Shown: positions 9,201-16,939, numbered from the stretch's first letter. The stretch: 33,305 bases of DNA from an uncultured Cytophaga sp. (GCF_937863595.1 NZ_CALMGQ010000084.1:1-33305), one strand, 5' to 3'. Numbers and translations: made by a program. The notes: generated by a model from the letters alone, not told the origin.

Positions 9201-9314
9201 ATAGATAAATCGCCCAACGAAGAGATAAAAAAACAAGCTAAAGAAAGGCTTGAGCAGATTAAAAAAATTGAAGCGACTAATAATCAATCTAAGGAGGGCG
9301 TAGGAAATGAATAA
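6267..9314 (+). CDS. Large exported TPR-repeat protein, 1015 aa
   Basis: A signal peptide (MIKKSLLLFYGLMHLLFAQAQ, cleavage near residue 20) is followed by roughly twenty or more degenerate 34-residue tetratricopeptide helices along the whole chain. Examples are KYVAAKQIFQQYIQEFP, KYDKAIQYYSTIDE, RFPEAIKYYDLALTS, KYSAAITAFNSFIKQYPNH and DYKAAKDQYVEIL. Such arrays form solenoids that hold other proteins, so this is probably a periplasmic or outer-membrane-facing scaffold. The last bases overlap the barrel gene by 8 and include a strong Shine-Dalgarno sequence for it. Together with the barrel, HU/SPOR, ExbB, ExbD and TonB genes that follow, it likely belongs to one energised envelope complex. 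Partner and substrate cannot be read from sequence. Confidence 0.88.
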   Translation: MIKKSLLLFYGLMHLLFAQAQNTAAHNSPDRKYYDGMELYDKQKYVAAKQIFQQYIQEFPMETKAIESEYYVALCALNLFNDDAEYLFNNFVAKYPNHIKSGRAGFDLGNFFYNNKKYDKAIQYYSTIDETKLSSDEKNEYNFKSGYSSFTKRDFATALEKFNKCKNQRHKYTPAANYYAGYMEFKNGDYDDALTDLNRASESNEYKPLVAVLIANVYYRQGKYDELIPYAEKVIKDKSAGPNTNDVKLILADAYFFKEDFNKATPLFKDYLVATGTKSLSPDMKYRIGFSSYKSTDYKQAVDMLQSIANDKDSLGQSSAYIMGLSYLKSNNKPSAALAFELAQRSSFSPIIKEESMFLYGKVAVDLGRFTDATSRLKLFLDTYPKTNHTQEASELLSESFLGSRNYDEALTYIENLKYQNSRINTTYQRIAYYKAVELINKKEYTKALVLLDKSSKYSFDKTVYVNSFYWKGECFSLEKQYEQADNAYSTAIDKGNVLENNNVIKAYYGLGYAYYYQKKWNDAIPQFVKFLTLQSEKKGKSDIYYRDAELRLADLYFVTRRFPEAIKYYDLALTSRKEDEDYILFQKASIQYLTKKTNEAYSLYTQLINKFPNSTYYDNALMQRCQLDLEGSKYESAIEGYTKIINKKEDLNGLKPLALQKRAMSHFNLKEYDKAIADNKRVLENYPTNPVAYSSLLSVQEMLNIQDKSEEFAPILVSYKEANPEGRDLKEVEFIAAQSLYSSQKYSAAITAFNSFIKQYPNHSSVDEAKYFLADSYYRTKDYKAAKDQYVEILAAKNQYYKKALQRVAEISYLQNDVPQSITYYNELQVLASSNKEKTSTWLGLMTSYFDVKQLDSSNIYADKVINSGSSAPDAQNKAVLYKGKIAYQAKDLVSAQDYFVSCLNGAKDINAAEAQYLLAKIQYDNKQYKQSIETLYDFNNTFSAYDYWLGKSFLLIAENFVAKDELFQAKETLASIIDKSPNEEIKKQAKERLEQIKKIEATNNQSKEGVGNE
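9291..9297 (+). promoter_or_regulatory. Strong Shine-Dalgarno site for the barrel gene
   Basis: AAGGAGG lies 9 bases before the ATG at 9307, inside the 3' end of the TPR gene. Bacteroidota genes seldom carry so perfect an SD sequence, and the other starts in this window lack one. It probably supports reinitiation at the overlapping start. Confidence 0.6.
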
Positions 9315-10941
9315 GTTAAAAGGATTATTAATTGCTTCAATTATTTCATGCTCTTTTACAGCACTTGGGCAATCGGATGCAATTATTCCACCAACGGTTT
9401 TTACAACAGAAGATAAAGCGAAATTGGATTTGGTTCCTGCAAATCGATTCTTTGATCAAAATGATGATGTGCAACCAGTAGTGGATGCAAAACCACAAGA
9501 ATACGATACCCGTGATTATTCTATTAATCCGCCACGTTTTGATGCGAAGGTTAAAATACCAACTATGCCAACAGATTCTATTTCTCCTATTTTGTCAAAT
9601 TATGCAAAATTCGGATTAGGTAATTATGGTACCGTTTTAGGTGAAGTTTATGTAACCAATAAGAGAAGTAAAACGCTTTCTTATGGAGCACATTACAAAC
9701 ATTTATCTTCTGCGAACGGATCTTTGATGAACTCAGGTAATGGACATGATTTACTGGAAGTATTTGGAAGTAAATATGGGAAAACGAATACGTGGAATGG
9801 TCATGCCTCTTATAGCAATGATCGTTACAAGTATTATGGCTTGCCGCAAGTTGATTCTGTAAATAATAAAGATTCAATAAAACAAACCTATCAACTATTT
9901 CATGCAGGTATTGGTACAGTTAAAACAGCTATTGGTGATCGTTTTATGTATAGTACAGATATTGACATGTATTATCTTACAACCAAAAGAAAAGCAACAG
10001 AATTGGAGCTGATTTGGAATGCAAAAGGAACCTATAAAATTAATGATACACGGTTTGCAGCGGTAGATGTTTCGCTTTCAAATGCAAACAGGTCTGACTC
10101 GTCTACAAGCAATCGTTTCTTATTATTGGTTAAGCCTACGTATAAATTGGTTGAAGAAAAGTGGGATTTAACAGTTGGTGCATCCGTTAACTATACAACG
10201 GATACCTTGAAAGGTACCAAAGGTCTTCATATTTATCCTGCCATTCATGGTAATTACAATTTTATACCTGGTAGAGTAACCTTGTTTGCCGGTATAGGTG
10301 GAGGTATGGATAAAAACACCAATAGAACTCTAATTCAACAAAATCCATATTTAGGTTCAGATGTACCTTTGCATCATACAAGTAGGAAAATAGACCTGTA
10401 TGTAGGATCTTCAGGTAATATTGATAATCATGTGAGTTATAAAGTATTGATGAGCTATAAGGCATTTACAAATCAATATTTCTTAACCAATAGCGCATCA
10501 GATTCGAGCCAGTTTACTGCAGTATATGATAAAGCGGGAGTATTTTCACTTGATGGAGGATTGTTTTATGATTTAAATAAAACATGGAGAATTTCTGCAA
10601 ATATGTTATACAATGCTTGGAAAACGGATGTGCAAGCAGCCGCTTGGCATCGTCCAGCATTCCAATCTTCGATGGGGATTCAATATAATTTAAAGCAAAA
10701 AATATACTTTAATGCTGAAATGTATTATATTAGTGGTATCCAAGGTATTAATTTAGAAAGCAACCGAACAGTAAAATTGAAAGATATTGCTGATTTAAGT
10801 TTAAAAACGGAATACAGATTTTCGAATACGTTCTCCGCTTTTATTGAACTAAATAATATACTGTCACAAAAGTATCAAAGATATACCTACTACCAAGTGA
10901 AAGGGTTTAACATTTTGGCAGGGTTAACGTATAGTTTTTAA
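9307..10941 (+). CDS. Outer-membrane beta-barrel protein (TonB-dependent-receptor-like, no plug), 544 aa
   Basis: A signal peptide (LLIASIISCSFTALGQ) leads into a proline-rich linker (residues about 25-95, ending IPTMPTDSISPILSNYAKFGLGNYG). Alternating amphipathic strands then run to the C-terminus, which ends LAGLTYSF with the terminal Phe typical of outer-membrane barrels. The strands resemble the barrel half of TonB-dependent receptors (SLKTEYRFSNTFSAFIELNNILSQKYQRYTYY is the usual penultimate-strand pattern). There is no room for the roughly 150-residue plug domain, and no carboxypeptidase-like domain is present. It overlaps the TPR gene by 8 bases and stops directly before the next ATG, so the three are co-translated. 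It is probably the outer-membrane partner of the TonB/ExbBD motor encoded downstream. Confidence 0.82.
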   Translation: MNKLKGLLIASIISCSFTALGQSDAIIPPTVFTTEDKAKLDLVPANRFFDQNDDVQPVVDAKPQEYDTRDYSINPPRFDAKVKIPTMPTDSISPILSNYAKFGLGNYGTVLGEVYVTNKRSKTLSYGAHYKHLSSANGSLMNSGNGHDLLEVFGSKYGKTNTWNGHASYSNDRYKYYGLPQVDSVNNKDSIKQTYQLFHAGIGTVKTAIGDRFMYSTDIDMYYLTTKRKATELELIWNAKGTYKINDTRFAAVDVSLSNANRSDSSTSNRFLLLVKPTYKLVEEKWDLTVGASVNYTTDTLKGTKGLHIYPAIHGNYNFIPGRVTLFAGIGGGMDKNTNRTLIQQNPYLGSDVPLHHTSRKIDLYVGSSGNIDNHVSYKVLMSYKAFTNQYFLTNSASDSSQFTAVYDKAGVFSLDGGLFYDLNKTWRISANMLYNAWKTDVQAAAWHRPAFQSSMGIQYNLKQKIYFNAEMYYISGIQGINLESNRTVKLKDIADLSLKTEYRFSNTFSAFIELNNILSQKYQRYTYYQVKGFNILAGLTYSF

Positions 10942-12018
10942 ATGATTTATATTCAAAAATATATAGCAGAATTAATAGGCAACCACGAATGTGTGATAGT
11001 GCCAGGCTTAGGTGCGTTTGTTGCACAAGCTTCTTCTGCAGAAATTCATCCGATTACGCATAAATTCACGGCTCCAAGTCGCACATTAAGCTTTAATGCT
11101 CAAATTAAAGTGAACGATGGTTTGTTAGCTGCTGAAATTTCTCGTAAAGAAGGTATTTCTTTTAGTGAAGCATTGACTTCTATTGATGAGTATGTTAAAT
11201 ATTTTAATACGTCTCTGTCAGTTTTGAAACACTATAATTGTGTTGGTATTGGACGTTTTTTTTATAACAGTGGCGGAAAATTAGAATTCGAACCCGAATT
11301 TGCAATCAATTTTTCCTCTGATAGTTTTGGTTTACCCGATTTTGTTTTCAAACCTATAGATCGAAATAATACGTACGAAATGAATTCTCCTACAAATCAC
11401 CGTAATGCTCAAGATGCTTCTTCAAAAGAATTAAAAGAAGAAGGTGCTAAGAAAAAAACAAGTACAGCTGCAAAAATAATGTTTGTACTAATGCCTTTAA
11501 TTGTATTAATAGGTGCTGCAGGACTTGTTGTATATAATCAACAAGAAGATATTTCTTTAGGTGGTGTACACATATTTGAGTCCTTAGGTTTGAAGAAAAA
11601 CAACACTGTAGACAGCAGTCAAATTGTACTTGTTGATTCATTAATAACTGAAACAGAAGTTAATGAAGAAGTGATTGTAAATAATGAAGGTGAAGTGCAA
11701 GGAGAAGTTTTTGAAGAAACAATCATTGAAACACCTGTTAATGTTATTAAAAAAACAAAAACAGTTACTCAAGTAACTACATCTGAAATTGCAACAGGTA
11801 AATATTATGTTGTTATAGGTTCATTTAAAAATGAAAGTAATGCAGATGGTTTGTATTCTAAATTACTAAACAGTCATAAAGGAGTTGTTAAGTTGCCACT
11901 AGATGCAAACGGTTACTATAAAGTTGCAGTAGGTTCATATGATTCAATGGAGGCTGCAAATGTTGAATATGCATCTCTTCAGAATACCTATTCAGGAAGT
12001 TGGATAAAAAAATATTAG
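10942..12018 (+). CDS. HU (CCDC81-type) - transmembrane - SPOR protein, 358 aa
   Basis: Residues 1-140 match the CCDC81-like HU domain found in Bacteroidota (MIYIQKYIAELIGNHECVIVPGLGAFVAQ, then a second unit ending NCVGIGRFFYNSGGKLEFEP). A basic, Lys-rich linker precedes one membrane helix at about 178-198 (IMFVLMPLIVLIGAAGLVVYN). An acidic linker leads to a SPOR domain at about 285-358 (GKYYVVIGSFKNESNADGLYSKL ... YYKVAVGSYDSMEAANVEY). SPOR domains bind denuded septal peptidoglycan; HU-superfamily domains bind DNA or filaments. The positive-inside rule puts the HU part in the cytoplasm and SPOR in the periplasm. The start abuts the previous stop codon, and exbB begins 12 bases after its own stop. 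Domain assignment is confident; the role as an envelope-to-cytoplasm link is inference. Confidence 0.87.
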   Translation: MIYIQKYIAELIGNHECVIVPGLGAFVAQASSAEIHPITHKFTAPSRTLSFNAQIKVNDGLLAAEISRKEGISFSEALTSIDEYVKYFNTSLSVLKHYNCVGIGRFFYNSGGKLEFEPEFAINFSSDSFGLPDFVFKPIDRNNTYEMNSPTNHRNAQDASSKELKEEGAKKKTSTAAKIMFVLMPLIVLIGAAGLVVYNQQEDISLGGVHIFESLGLKKNNTVDSSQIVLVDSLITETEVNEEVIVNNEGEVQGEVFEETIIETPVNVIKKTKTVTQVTTSEIATGKYYVVIGSFKNESNADGLYSKLLNSHKGVVKLPLDANGYYKVAVGSYDSMEAANVEYASLQNTYSGSWIKKY

Positions 12019-12030
12019 TATTTAGATTTT

Positions 12031-12738
12031 ATGTTTCAAACAATCATTTCAGTTTTACTTCAATTAAATGAAGTTGCTACAACAACTGCAGAAGATGCAG
12101 CAACAGTAGTTACACATAAAGACGTAACGTTAATATCATTGATTCAAGCAGGAGGGTGGATTATGATTCCTATCTTCCTTTGTTCGTTCTTTGCAATATA
12201 TGTTACAGTTGAGAGGTATTTAACCTACCGTAAATTTGATAAAAATCCGCAAGCGTTTTTAGATAAAATTAAATCGTATGTGGTTCAAGGAGATATTAAA
12301 TCTGCACAAATGCAGTGCGAACAAGTAGATACGCCTTTTTCAAGAATGATTTCAAAAGGTCTTTCTAAAATTGGAACACCTCTAAATACTATTGAAGCTT
12401 CTATTGAAAATGTAGGTAAAATTGAAGTCTACGGACTTGAGAAAAATCTAGCATTATTAGCATCTATTGCAGCATTAGGACCTATGCTTGGTTTCTTAGG
12501 AACTGTTACGGGTATGATTCAAGCCTTCATTGCGATCTCTCAAGAAGAAGGAACAATCAGTCCGAAATTGTTATCTGCAGGTATGTATGAAGCGATGGTT
12601 ACAACTGTAGCTGGATTAATTGTTGGTATCATTGCATTAGCTGCATACAATTATTTGGTTGGTAAATTGCAACGCATTATTTACCAAATGGAATTTGCTT
12701 CTATAGAATTTTTAGAACTTCTTCAGCAACCAAAATAA
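12031..12738 (+). CDS. exbB: MotA/TolQ/ExbB proton-channel protein
   Basis: This 235-aa inner-membrane protein has the three-helix layout of the ExbB/TolQ family. The first helix is near 41-62 (GGWIMIPIFLCSFFAIYVTVERYL) and is followed by a cytoplasmic domain. The conserved pair is at about 145-172 (LLASIAALGPMLGFLGTVTGMIQAF) and 190-212 (AMVTTVAGLIVGIIALAAYNYLVG). The GPMLGFLGTVTGM motif and the TT in the last helix are hallmarks of the proton pathway. It forms a pentamer around ExbD and drives TonB or Tol proteins with the proton motive force. ExbD starts one base after its stop, and TonB follows. The symbol could equally be tolQ; I favour exbB because a TonB-like protein completes the set. 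Confidence 0.92.
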   Translation: MFQTIISVLLQLNEVATTTAEDAATVVTHKDVTLISLIQAGGWIMIPIFLCSFFAIYVTVERYLTYRKFDKNPQAFLDKIKSYVVQGDIKSAQMQCEQVDTPFSRMISKGLSKIGTPLNTIEASIENVGKIEVYGLEKNLALLASIAALGPMLGFLGTVTGMIQAFIAISQEEGTISPKLLSAGMYEAMVTTVAGLIVGIIALAAYNYLVGKLQRIIYQMEFASIEFLELLQQPK

Positions 12739-12739
12739 C

Positions 12740-13141
12740 ATGGAATTAAAAAGAAGAAATAAAGTTACAGCAGATTTCAATATGTCATCTATGACAGATT
12801 TGGTATTCTTGTTGCTAATTTTCTTTATGCTAACCTCTAATTTTGTAACTCCATCTGGTTTGCCAGTTAATTTGCCTACTACTAAGAAAAGCGATAATAT
12901 TCAAGCAGCTGAAGTTTCAGTAACAATAACCAACGATATGAAGTTTTTGGTTGGGCCGAAACAAGTTACCTTAGAAAATTTAGAAGCTGAACTAAAATCT
13001 GCTTTATCAAAAGTATCTGATAATAAATTCGTAGTGCTTCACGTTGATAAAGCAGTACCTACCGAATATTTTGTTAAAGTTGCAAGTATTGCAAATAGTT
13101 TAGGTGCAAAAGTATCGTTAGCTACCAAAACGGAACAATAA
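12740..13141 (+). CDS. exbD: ExbD/TolR-family biopolymer transport protein
   Basis: The 133-aa product has a short basic cytoplasmic N-terminus, one membrane helix (DLVFLLLIFFMLTSNFV, about 20-36) with the essential proton-carrying Asp20 at its start, and a periplasmic domain of ordinary size (VNLPTTKKSD ... VVLHVDKAVPTEYFVKVASIANSLGAKVSLATK). This is the full ExbD/TolR architecture. It pairs with the ExbB subunit encoded one base upstream and passes energy to the TonB protein encoded three bases downstream. Spacing implies a single transcript and coupled translation. Only one ExbD copy is present here; many Bacteroidota operons carry two different ones. Confidence 0.92.
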   Translation: MELKRRNKVTADFNMSSMTDLVFLLLIFFMLTSNFVTPSGLPVNLPTTKKSDNIQAAEVSVTITNDMKFLVGPKQVTLENLEAELKSALSKVSDNKFVVLHVDKAVPTEYFVKVASIANSLGAKVSLATKTEQ

Positions 13142-13144
13142 AAA

Positions 13145-13939
13145 ATGACTCACCAAGAGGAGAAAAATAAAGAACGCACGGGTTTAATTGTATCTGCAGG
13201 GATACATGCGTTATTTATTTTATTATTTTTCTTTGTAATCGTTTGGGAACAACCTGATCCGCCAACTCCTGGTATGCCAGGTGTTGAAATTAATTTTGGA
13301 TTTGATAATGCAGGTTCAGGAGAAACCAATACAAAAGATCCTGCAACGACAGAAGCAACAGTAACACCCGAGCAAACGGAGGCTGCCGCAGCTACTGATC
13401 CTGCAGACGTAACGAAGTCTGATTTAGCGAGTGAGCATACAATCCCTGACACTAAGCCTAAAGAGCAAACGCCTGTTAAAGTAACGGAACCTAAAACCAA
13501 TAATACATCTGATACTAAACCAACCGATCAAAAAGTCACGGAAAAGTCTAATCCATCTGGTGATGGGAAAAGCAATAAGACAGGGAACCAAGGCGCTGAA
13601 GAAGGAAAAATTGATTCGCATGGTTTATACCCAGGCGATGGTGGTAAAGGCGACGGTACTGGTGGTAGTGGTGCCGTATCGATGGCTGGCTGGCATTTAG
13701 ATGCCGATCCAAAGGTAGATAATGTTAATAAGGAAGCTGGCAAAGTTGTTTTTTCTATAAAAATAGATGACAGAGGAAGCATTATTGGCATTAATGTAAT
13801 CGAAACACAAGTTGGGGAAGCCTTAATTCAACGTTGTAAAGAAGAAATTAAAAGAATGGAATTCGAAAAGAATAGAGACAATTCTACCTCAGCTCCATTT
13901 TCTACAGGTACTGTTACGTTTGTATTCCGTATAAATTAA
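13145..13939 (+). CDS. tonB: TonB-family energy transducer
   Basis: A cytoplasmic stub, one membrane helix at about 13-34 (GLIVSAGIHALFILLFFFVIVW), and a long low-complexity periplasmic spacer (residues 36-175, rich in Thr, Pro, Glu, Lys and Asp, with a Gly-rich end GDGGKGDGTGGSG) lead to a C-terminal TonB-like domain (KVVFSIKIDDRGSIIGINV ... ALIQRCKEEIKRMEF ... GTVTFVFRIN). TonB spans the periplasm and transmits ExbB/ExbD energy to outer-membrane proteins; the barrel encoded upstream is the natural candidate. The C-terminal domain lacks an obvious YP motif, so a TolA-like role is an alternative. The folC GTG lies three bases after the stop. Confidence 0.85.
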   Translation: MTHQEEKNKERTGLIVSAGIHALFILLFFFVIVWEQPDPPTPGMPGVEINFGFDNAGSGETNTKDPATTEATVTPEQTEAAAATDPADVTKSDLASEHTIPDTKPKEQTPVKVTEPKTNNTSDTKPTDQKVTEKSNPSGDGKSNKTGNQGAEEGKIDSHGLYPGDGGKGDGTGGSGAVSMAGWHLDADPKVDNVNKEAGKVVFSIKIDDRGSIIGINVIETQVGEALIQRCKEEIKRMEFEKNRDNSTSAPFSTGTVTFVFRIN

Positions 13940-13942
13940 TTT

Positions 13943-15232
13943 GTGGATTACAATCAAGTCATTCAATTTTTATATACCCAATATCCCGCGTTTGAAAGAC
14001 AGGGAGGTTTAGCATATAAGCCAGGCTTAGAAAATGTATTGGGCATCTCTGCTGCATGCAACAATCCGCATCTCAAATTCAAATCCATTCATATAGCCGG
14101 TACCAATGGTAAAGGTAGTAGCGCAAGTATGTTGTCTGCTATTTTACAAAAAGCTGGATATAAAGTAGGACTCTATACATCCCCACATATTCATAGTTTT
14201 ACAGAACGGATTCGTATAAATGGAATTGAAATACCTAGGTCTGAAGTAGTAGATTTTGTAACAAAAAACACTTCCATTTTCGATACCTTCAAACCTTCTT
14301 TTTTTGAAATAACAACCATATTGGCATTTCATTGGTTTGCCAAACAAGAAGTTGATATAGCAATTATTGAAACAGGCATGGGCGGAAGATTGGATGCTAC
14401 CAATATTATTCACCCAGAGATTTGCCTAATCACAAATGTAAGTTTAGATCATACACAATTTTTAGGTTCTACAATTGAAGAGATAGCAAAAGAAAAAGCT
14501 GGAATCATTAAACAAAATACGCCAATTGTACTCTCTGAATTTCAATCAGAAATTAATACTATCTATAAGTCTCAAGCTGCTCAATTACAAGCACCATTGA
14601 TTGAAGCATCTAGTGATTATACTATTGAATCAACTGCACATAATGAACGAGCATTTGAATTGAATATAATAAAGAATGCGACACAAGAAGTGCATGCTCT
14701 ACGCTTAGATTTAGGAGGGGAGTATCAAATTAAGAATTGTTTGGGTGTACTTAGTGTTATTGATGTGTTGAACTCAAAAGGCTGGAATATCTCTCCTGAA
14801 TCAATAGTAGATGGGTTGGCACATGTACAAGTGCTTTCTGGTTTTAAAGGACGTTGGCAAATAATACAAAACAATCCATTGATAATATTAGATGCCGCAC
14901 ACAACGAAGCCGGCATGAATCTATCGATGCAACAATTGATTCGATTAAATAAAAAAACACATATCGTTATTGGTATGGTAAAAGATAAAGATGTGTCAAC
15001 TGTTTTATCATTTTTACCTATAGATGCGAGTTATTATTTTTGTCAGTCGAGTAATCCACGTGCAATGACAGCAAGGGAATTACAAGAATTGGCAATAAAA
15101 CATGGATTGCAAGGACTTGCAATTATGGATGTAAATGAAGCCTTAGCTCAAGCTAAAAAAGAATCCCATACGGATGATGTTATTTGGGTGGGTGGAAGTC
15201 TATATGTATTAGGAGAATTAGCATTGAATTAA
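13943..15232 (+). CDS. folC: Folylpolyglutamate synthase / dihydrofolate synthase
   Basis: This 429-aa Mur-ligase-family enzyme adds glutamate to dihydropteroate or folates using ATP. The P-loop HIAGTNGKGSSASM sits at about 50-63, followed by YTSPHIHSFTERIRING, the Mg-binding ETGMGGRLDATNII, SLDHTQFLGSTIEEIAKEKAGI and, in the C-terminal domain, ILDAAHNEAGM. All hallmark motifs are intact and the length is normal. The start is GTG at 13943, three bases after the tonB stop; no in-frame ATG lies near. It is read together with the envelope genes although its job is metabolic, and this pairing presumably reflects operon economy. trmB follows after four bases. Confidence 0.96.
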   Translation: MDYNQVIQFLYTQYPAFERQGGLAYKPGLENVLGISAACNNPHLKFKSIHIAGTNGKGSSASMLSAILQKAGYKVGLYTSPHIHSFTERIRINGIEIPRSEVVDFVTKNTSIFDTFKPSFFEITTILAFHWFAKQEVDIAIIETGMGGRLDATNIIHPEICLITNVSLDHTQFLGSTIEEIAKEKAGIIKQNTPIVLSEFQSEINTIYKSQAAQLQAPLIEASSDYTIESTAHNERAFELNIIKNATQEVHALRLDLGGEYQIKNCLGVLSVIDVLNSKGWNISPESIVDGLAHVQVLSGFKGRWQIIQNNPLIILDAAHNEAGMNLSMQQLIRLNKKTHIVIGMVKDKDVSTVLSFLPIDASYYFCQSSNPRAMTARELQELAIKHGLQGLAIMDVNEALAQAKKESHTDDVIWVGGSLYVLGELALN

Positions 15233-15236
15233 CACA

Positions 15237-15902
15237 ATGGCACGTAAAAAATTAATGCGTTTCAAATGGAACGATGAAGTACACAATCTTTTTCAGCCAG
15301 AAAAAGATAATTATAAATTTTACAAAGGTAAGTGGAACGAATATTTTACAAATTCGAATCCAATCGTATTAGAAGTTGGTTGTGGAAGAGCTGAATACAC
15401 AACGGGTTTAGCGGCACTCAATCCAAATATCAATTATATTGGATTAGATATTAAAGGCGCTCGTTTGTGGAAAGGGAGTTCATTGTCTATTGAAACAGGT
15501 CTTACCAATACTGCATTCATTCGTACTAAACTTCAAAATCTAGAAGAGTTTTTTGAACCCAATGAAGTAGATGGCATTTGGATTACATTTCCAGATCCGA
15601 AACCGAGGGAAGGCGAGGCGAAGCTTAGATTGTCAGGCTTACGATTTATGAATATATATAGACGAATGATGCCTAAAGGAGGGAAGGTTTTTTTCAAAAC
15701 AGACAATAGGATATTGTTTGATCATACATTAGAAGTGCTAACAAATCCTGATTTGAAAATTGCGAATCTTATCTTTACACATGACTTATATAATTCAGAG
15801 ATGTTGTCTGAACACCATGATATTCAAACGACCTATGAAAAAACATATTTGAAACAGGGCGTGTTAATCAATTATTTACGGTTTGATTTCTTGCCGATAT
15901 AA
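15237..15902 (+). CDS. trmB: tRNA (guanine-N7-)-methyltransferase
   Basis: The 221-aa product methylates G46 in the variable loop of tRNAs with S-adenosylmethionine. The SAM site is LEVGCGRAEYTTGLA (about 45-59), followed by YIGLDIKGARLWKG and the family-specific WITFPDPKPREGEAKLRLSGLRFMNIYRRMMPKGG (about 115-149), with KTDNRILFDHTLEVL near the end. All motifs are intact and the size is typical for TrmB. It starts four bases after the folC stop and is probably the last gene of the long plus-strand transcript. No strong terminator follows; a new promoter for gldA lies in the next 118 bases. Confidence 0.95.
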   Translation: MARKKLMRFKWNDEVHNLFQPEKDNYKFYKGKWNEYFTNSNPIVLEVGCGRAEYTTGLAALNPNINYIGLDIKGARLWKGSSLSIETGLTNTAFIRTKLQNLEEFFEPNEVDGIWITFPDPKPREGEAKLRLSGLRFMNIYRRMMPKGGKVFFKTDNRILFDHTLEVLTNPDLKIANLIFTHDLYNSEMLSEHHDIQTTYEKTYLKQGVLINYLRFDFLPI

Positions 15903-15996
15903 TTATAAAAGCATACTAATAAATCGATTAAAAAGCATTAAAGTTAGATATTCAATAATTGCGTTGTTTCAAGAACAAATACTCAGAAAATATCCG

Positions 15997-16004
15997 TATT
16001 TTTG
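15997..16004 (+). promoter_or_regulatory. Putative gldA promoter -7 element
   Basis: TATTTTTG matches TAnnTTTG 17 bases before the gldA ATG, giving a leader of about 10 bases. No TTTG was seen at the standard -33 position. Confidence 0.5.
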
Positions 16005-16021
16005 ATAAAATCCCCTAATAT

Positions 16022-16939
16022 ATGTCGGTGTTGGTAAAAGATTTGGTTAAAGTATATGGAACACAGCATGCTGTGGATGGAATATCTTTTACAGCCAATA
16101 AAGGACAAATTACTGGTTTTTTAGGTCCGAATGGCGCTGGTAAATCTACCACCATGAAGATTGCCACTTGCTTTATTCCTCCTACAGAAGGTACAATTGA
16201 AGTGTGTGGCTATGATGTCATTGCCAATCCACTTGAAGTTCGACGTCAAATCGGATATTTACCCGAACATAATCCTTTGTATTTGGATATGTATGTGCAG
16301 GAATATTTAAAATTTACCGGGGGACTTTACGGCATGAAAGGTACGATGTTACAAAAGCGCATCAGTGACATGATTGATTTGTGTGGCTTGCATGTTGAAC
16401 AATACAAAAAAATAGGTGCTTTATCTAAAGGTTTTCGTCAACGTGTTGGGCTCGCTCAAGCATTGTTACATGACCCACAAGTTTTGATTTTAGATGAACC
16501 TACAACAGGTTTGGATCCCAATCAGATCCTAGAAATTAGAAAAGTTATTAAAACGATTGCTAAAGATAAAACGGTTATTTTTTCAACGCACATCATGCAA
16601 GAAGTACAAGCATTGTGTGACCAAGTAATCATTATCAATAAAGGCAAAATCGTAGCAGATAAATCCATTTCAGAAATACGTAATTTGAATGCCTCTGTAA
16701 AAATCATTCGATTGGAATTTACAGAGCAAGTCGATATATACCAATTTTCTTCTTTTGAATTTGTTTCAGAAGTAAAGCATGTGCAAGGAAACGTATATGA
16801 ATTGTTTGTTACGACTGAAGCCGATACAAGACCAATCATATTTAAAGCCTGCGCTGAAAAAGGTTGGACGTTAATAGAAATGAAAGTGGAAGAACAATCC
16901 TTAGAAAATATTTTCAGAGAACTAACTTCCGTAAAATAA
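16022..16939 (+). CDS. gldA: Gliding-motility ABC transporter ATPase GldA
   Basis: This 305-aa ABC ATPase has Walker A GPNGAGKST at 35-43, the Q-loop region GYLPEHNPLY at about 78, signature LSKGFRQRVGLAQALLHDP at 134-152, Walker B LILDEPTTGLD at 155-165, and the switch His in STHIMQEV. The ABC signature reads LSKGF instead of LSGGQ, which is common in this subfamily. A C-terminal extension of about 85 residues follows the ATPase core. With the permease GldF and the accessory GldG encoded directly downstream it forms the ABC system required for surface gliding in Flavobacterium and relatives. gldF begins 8 bases after its stop. The substrate of the transporter is not known. Confidence 0.93.
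   Translation: MSVLVKDLVKVYGTQHAVDGISFTANKGQITGFLGPNGAGKSTTMKIATCFIPPTEGTIEVCGYDVIANPLEVRRQIGYLPEHNPLYLDMYVQEYLKFTGGLYGMKGTMLQKRISDMIDLCGLHVEQYKKIGALSKGFRQRVGLAQALLHDPQVLILDEPTTGLDPNQILEIRKVIKTIAKDKTVIFSTHIMQEVQALCDQVIIINKGKIVADKSISEIRNLNASVKIIRLEFTEQVDIYQFSSFEFVSEVKHVQGNVYELFVTTEADTRPIIFKACAEKGWTLIEMKVEEQSLENIFRELTSVK

Noticed and set aside
13150..13791. Minus-strand frames of 65-116 aa opposite tonB
   Set aside because: They are shadows created by the low-complexity spacer of tonB and resemble no family.
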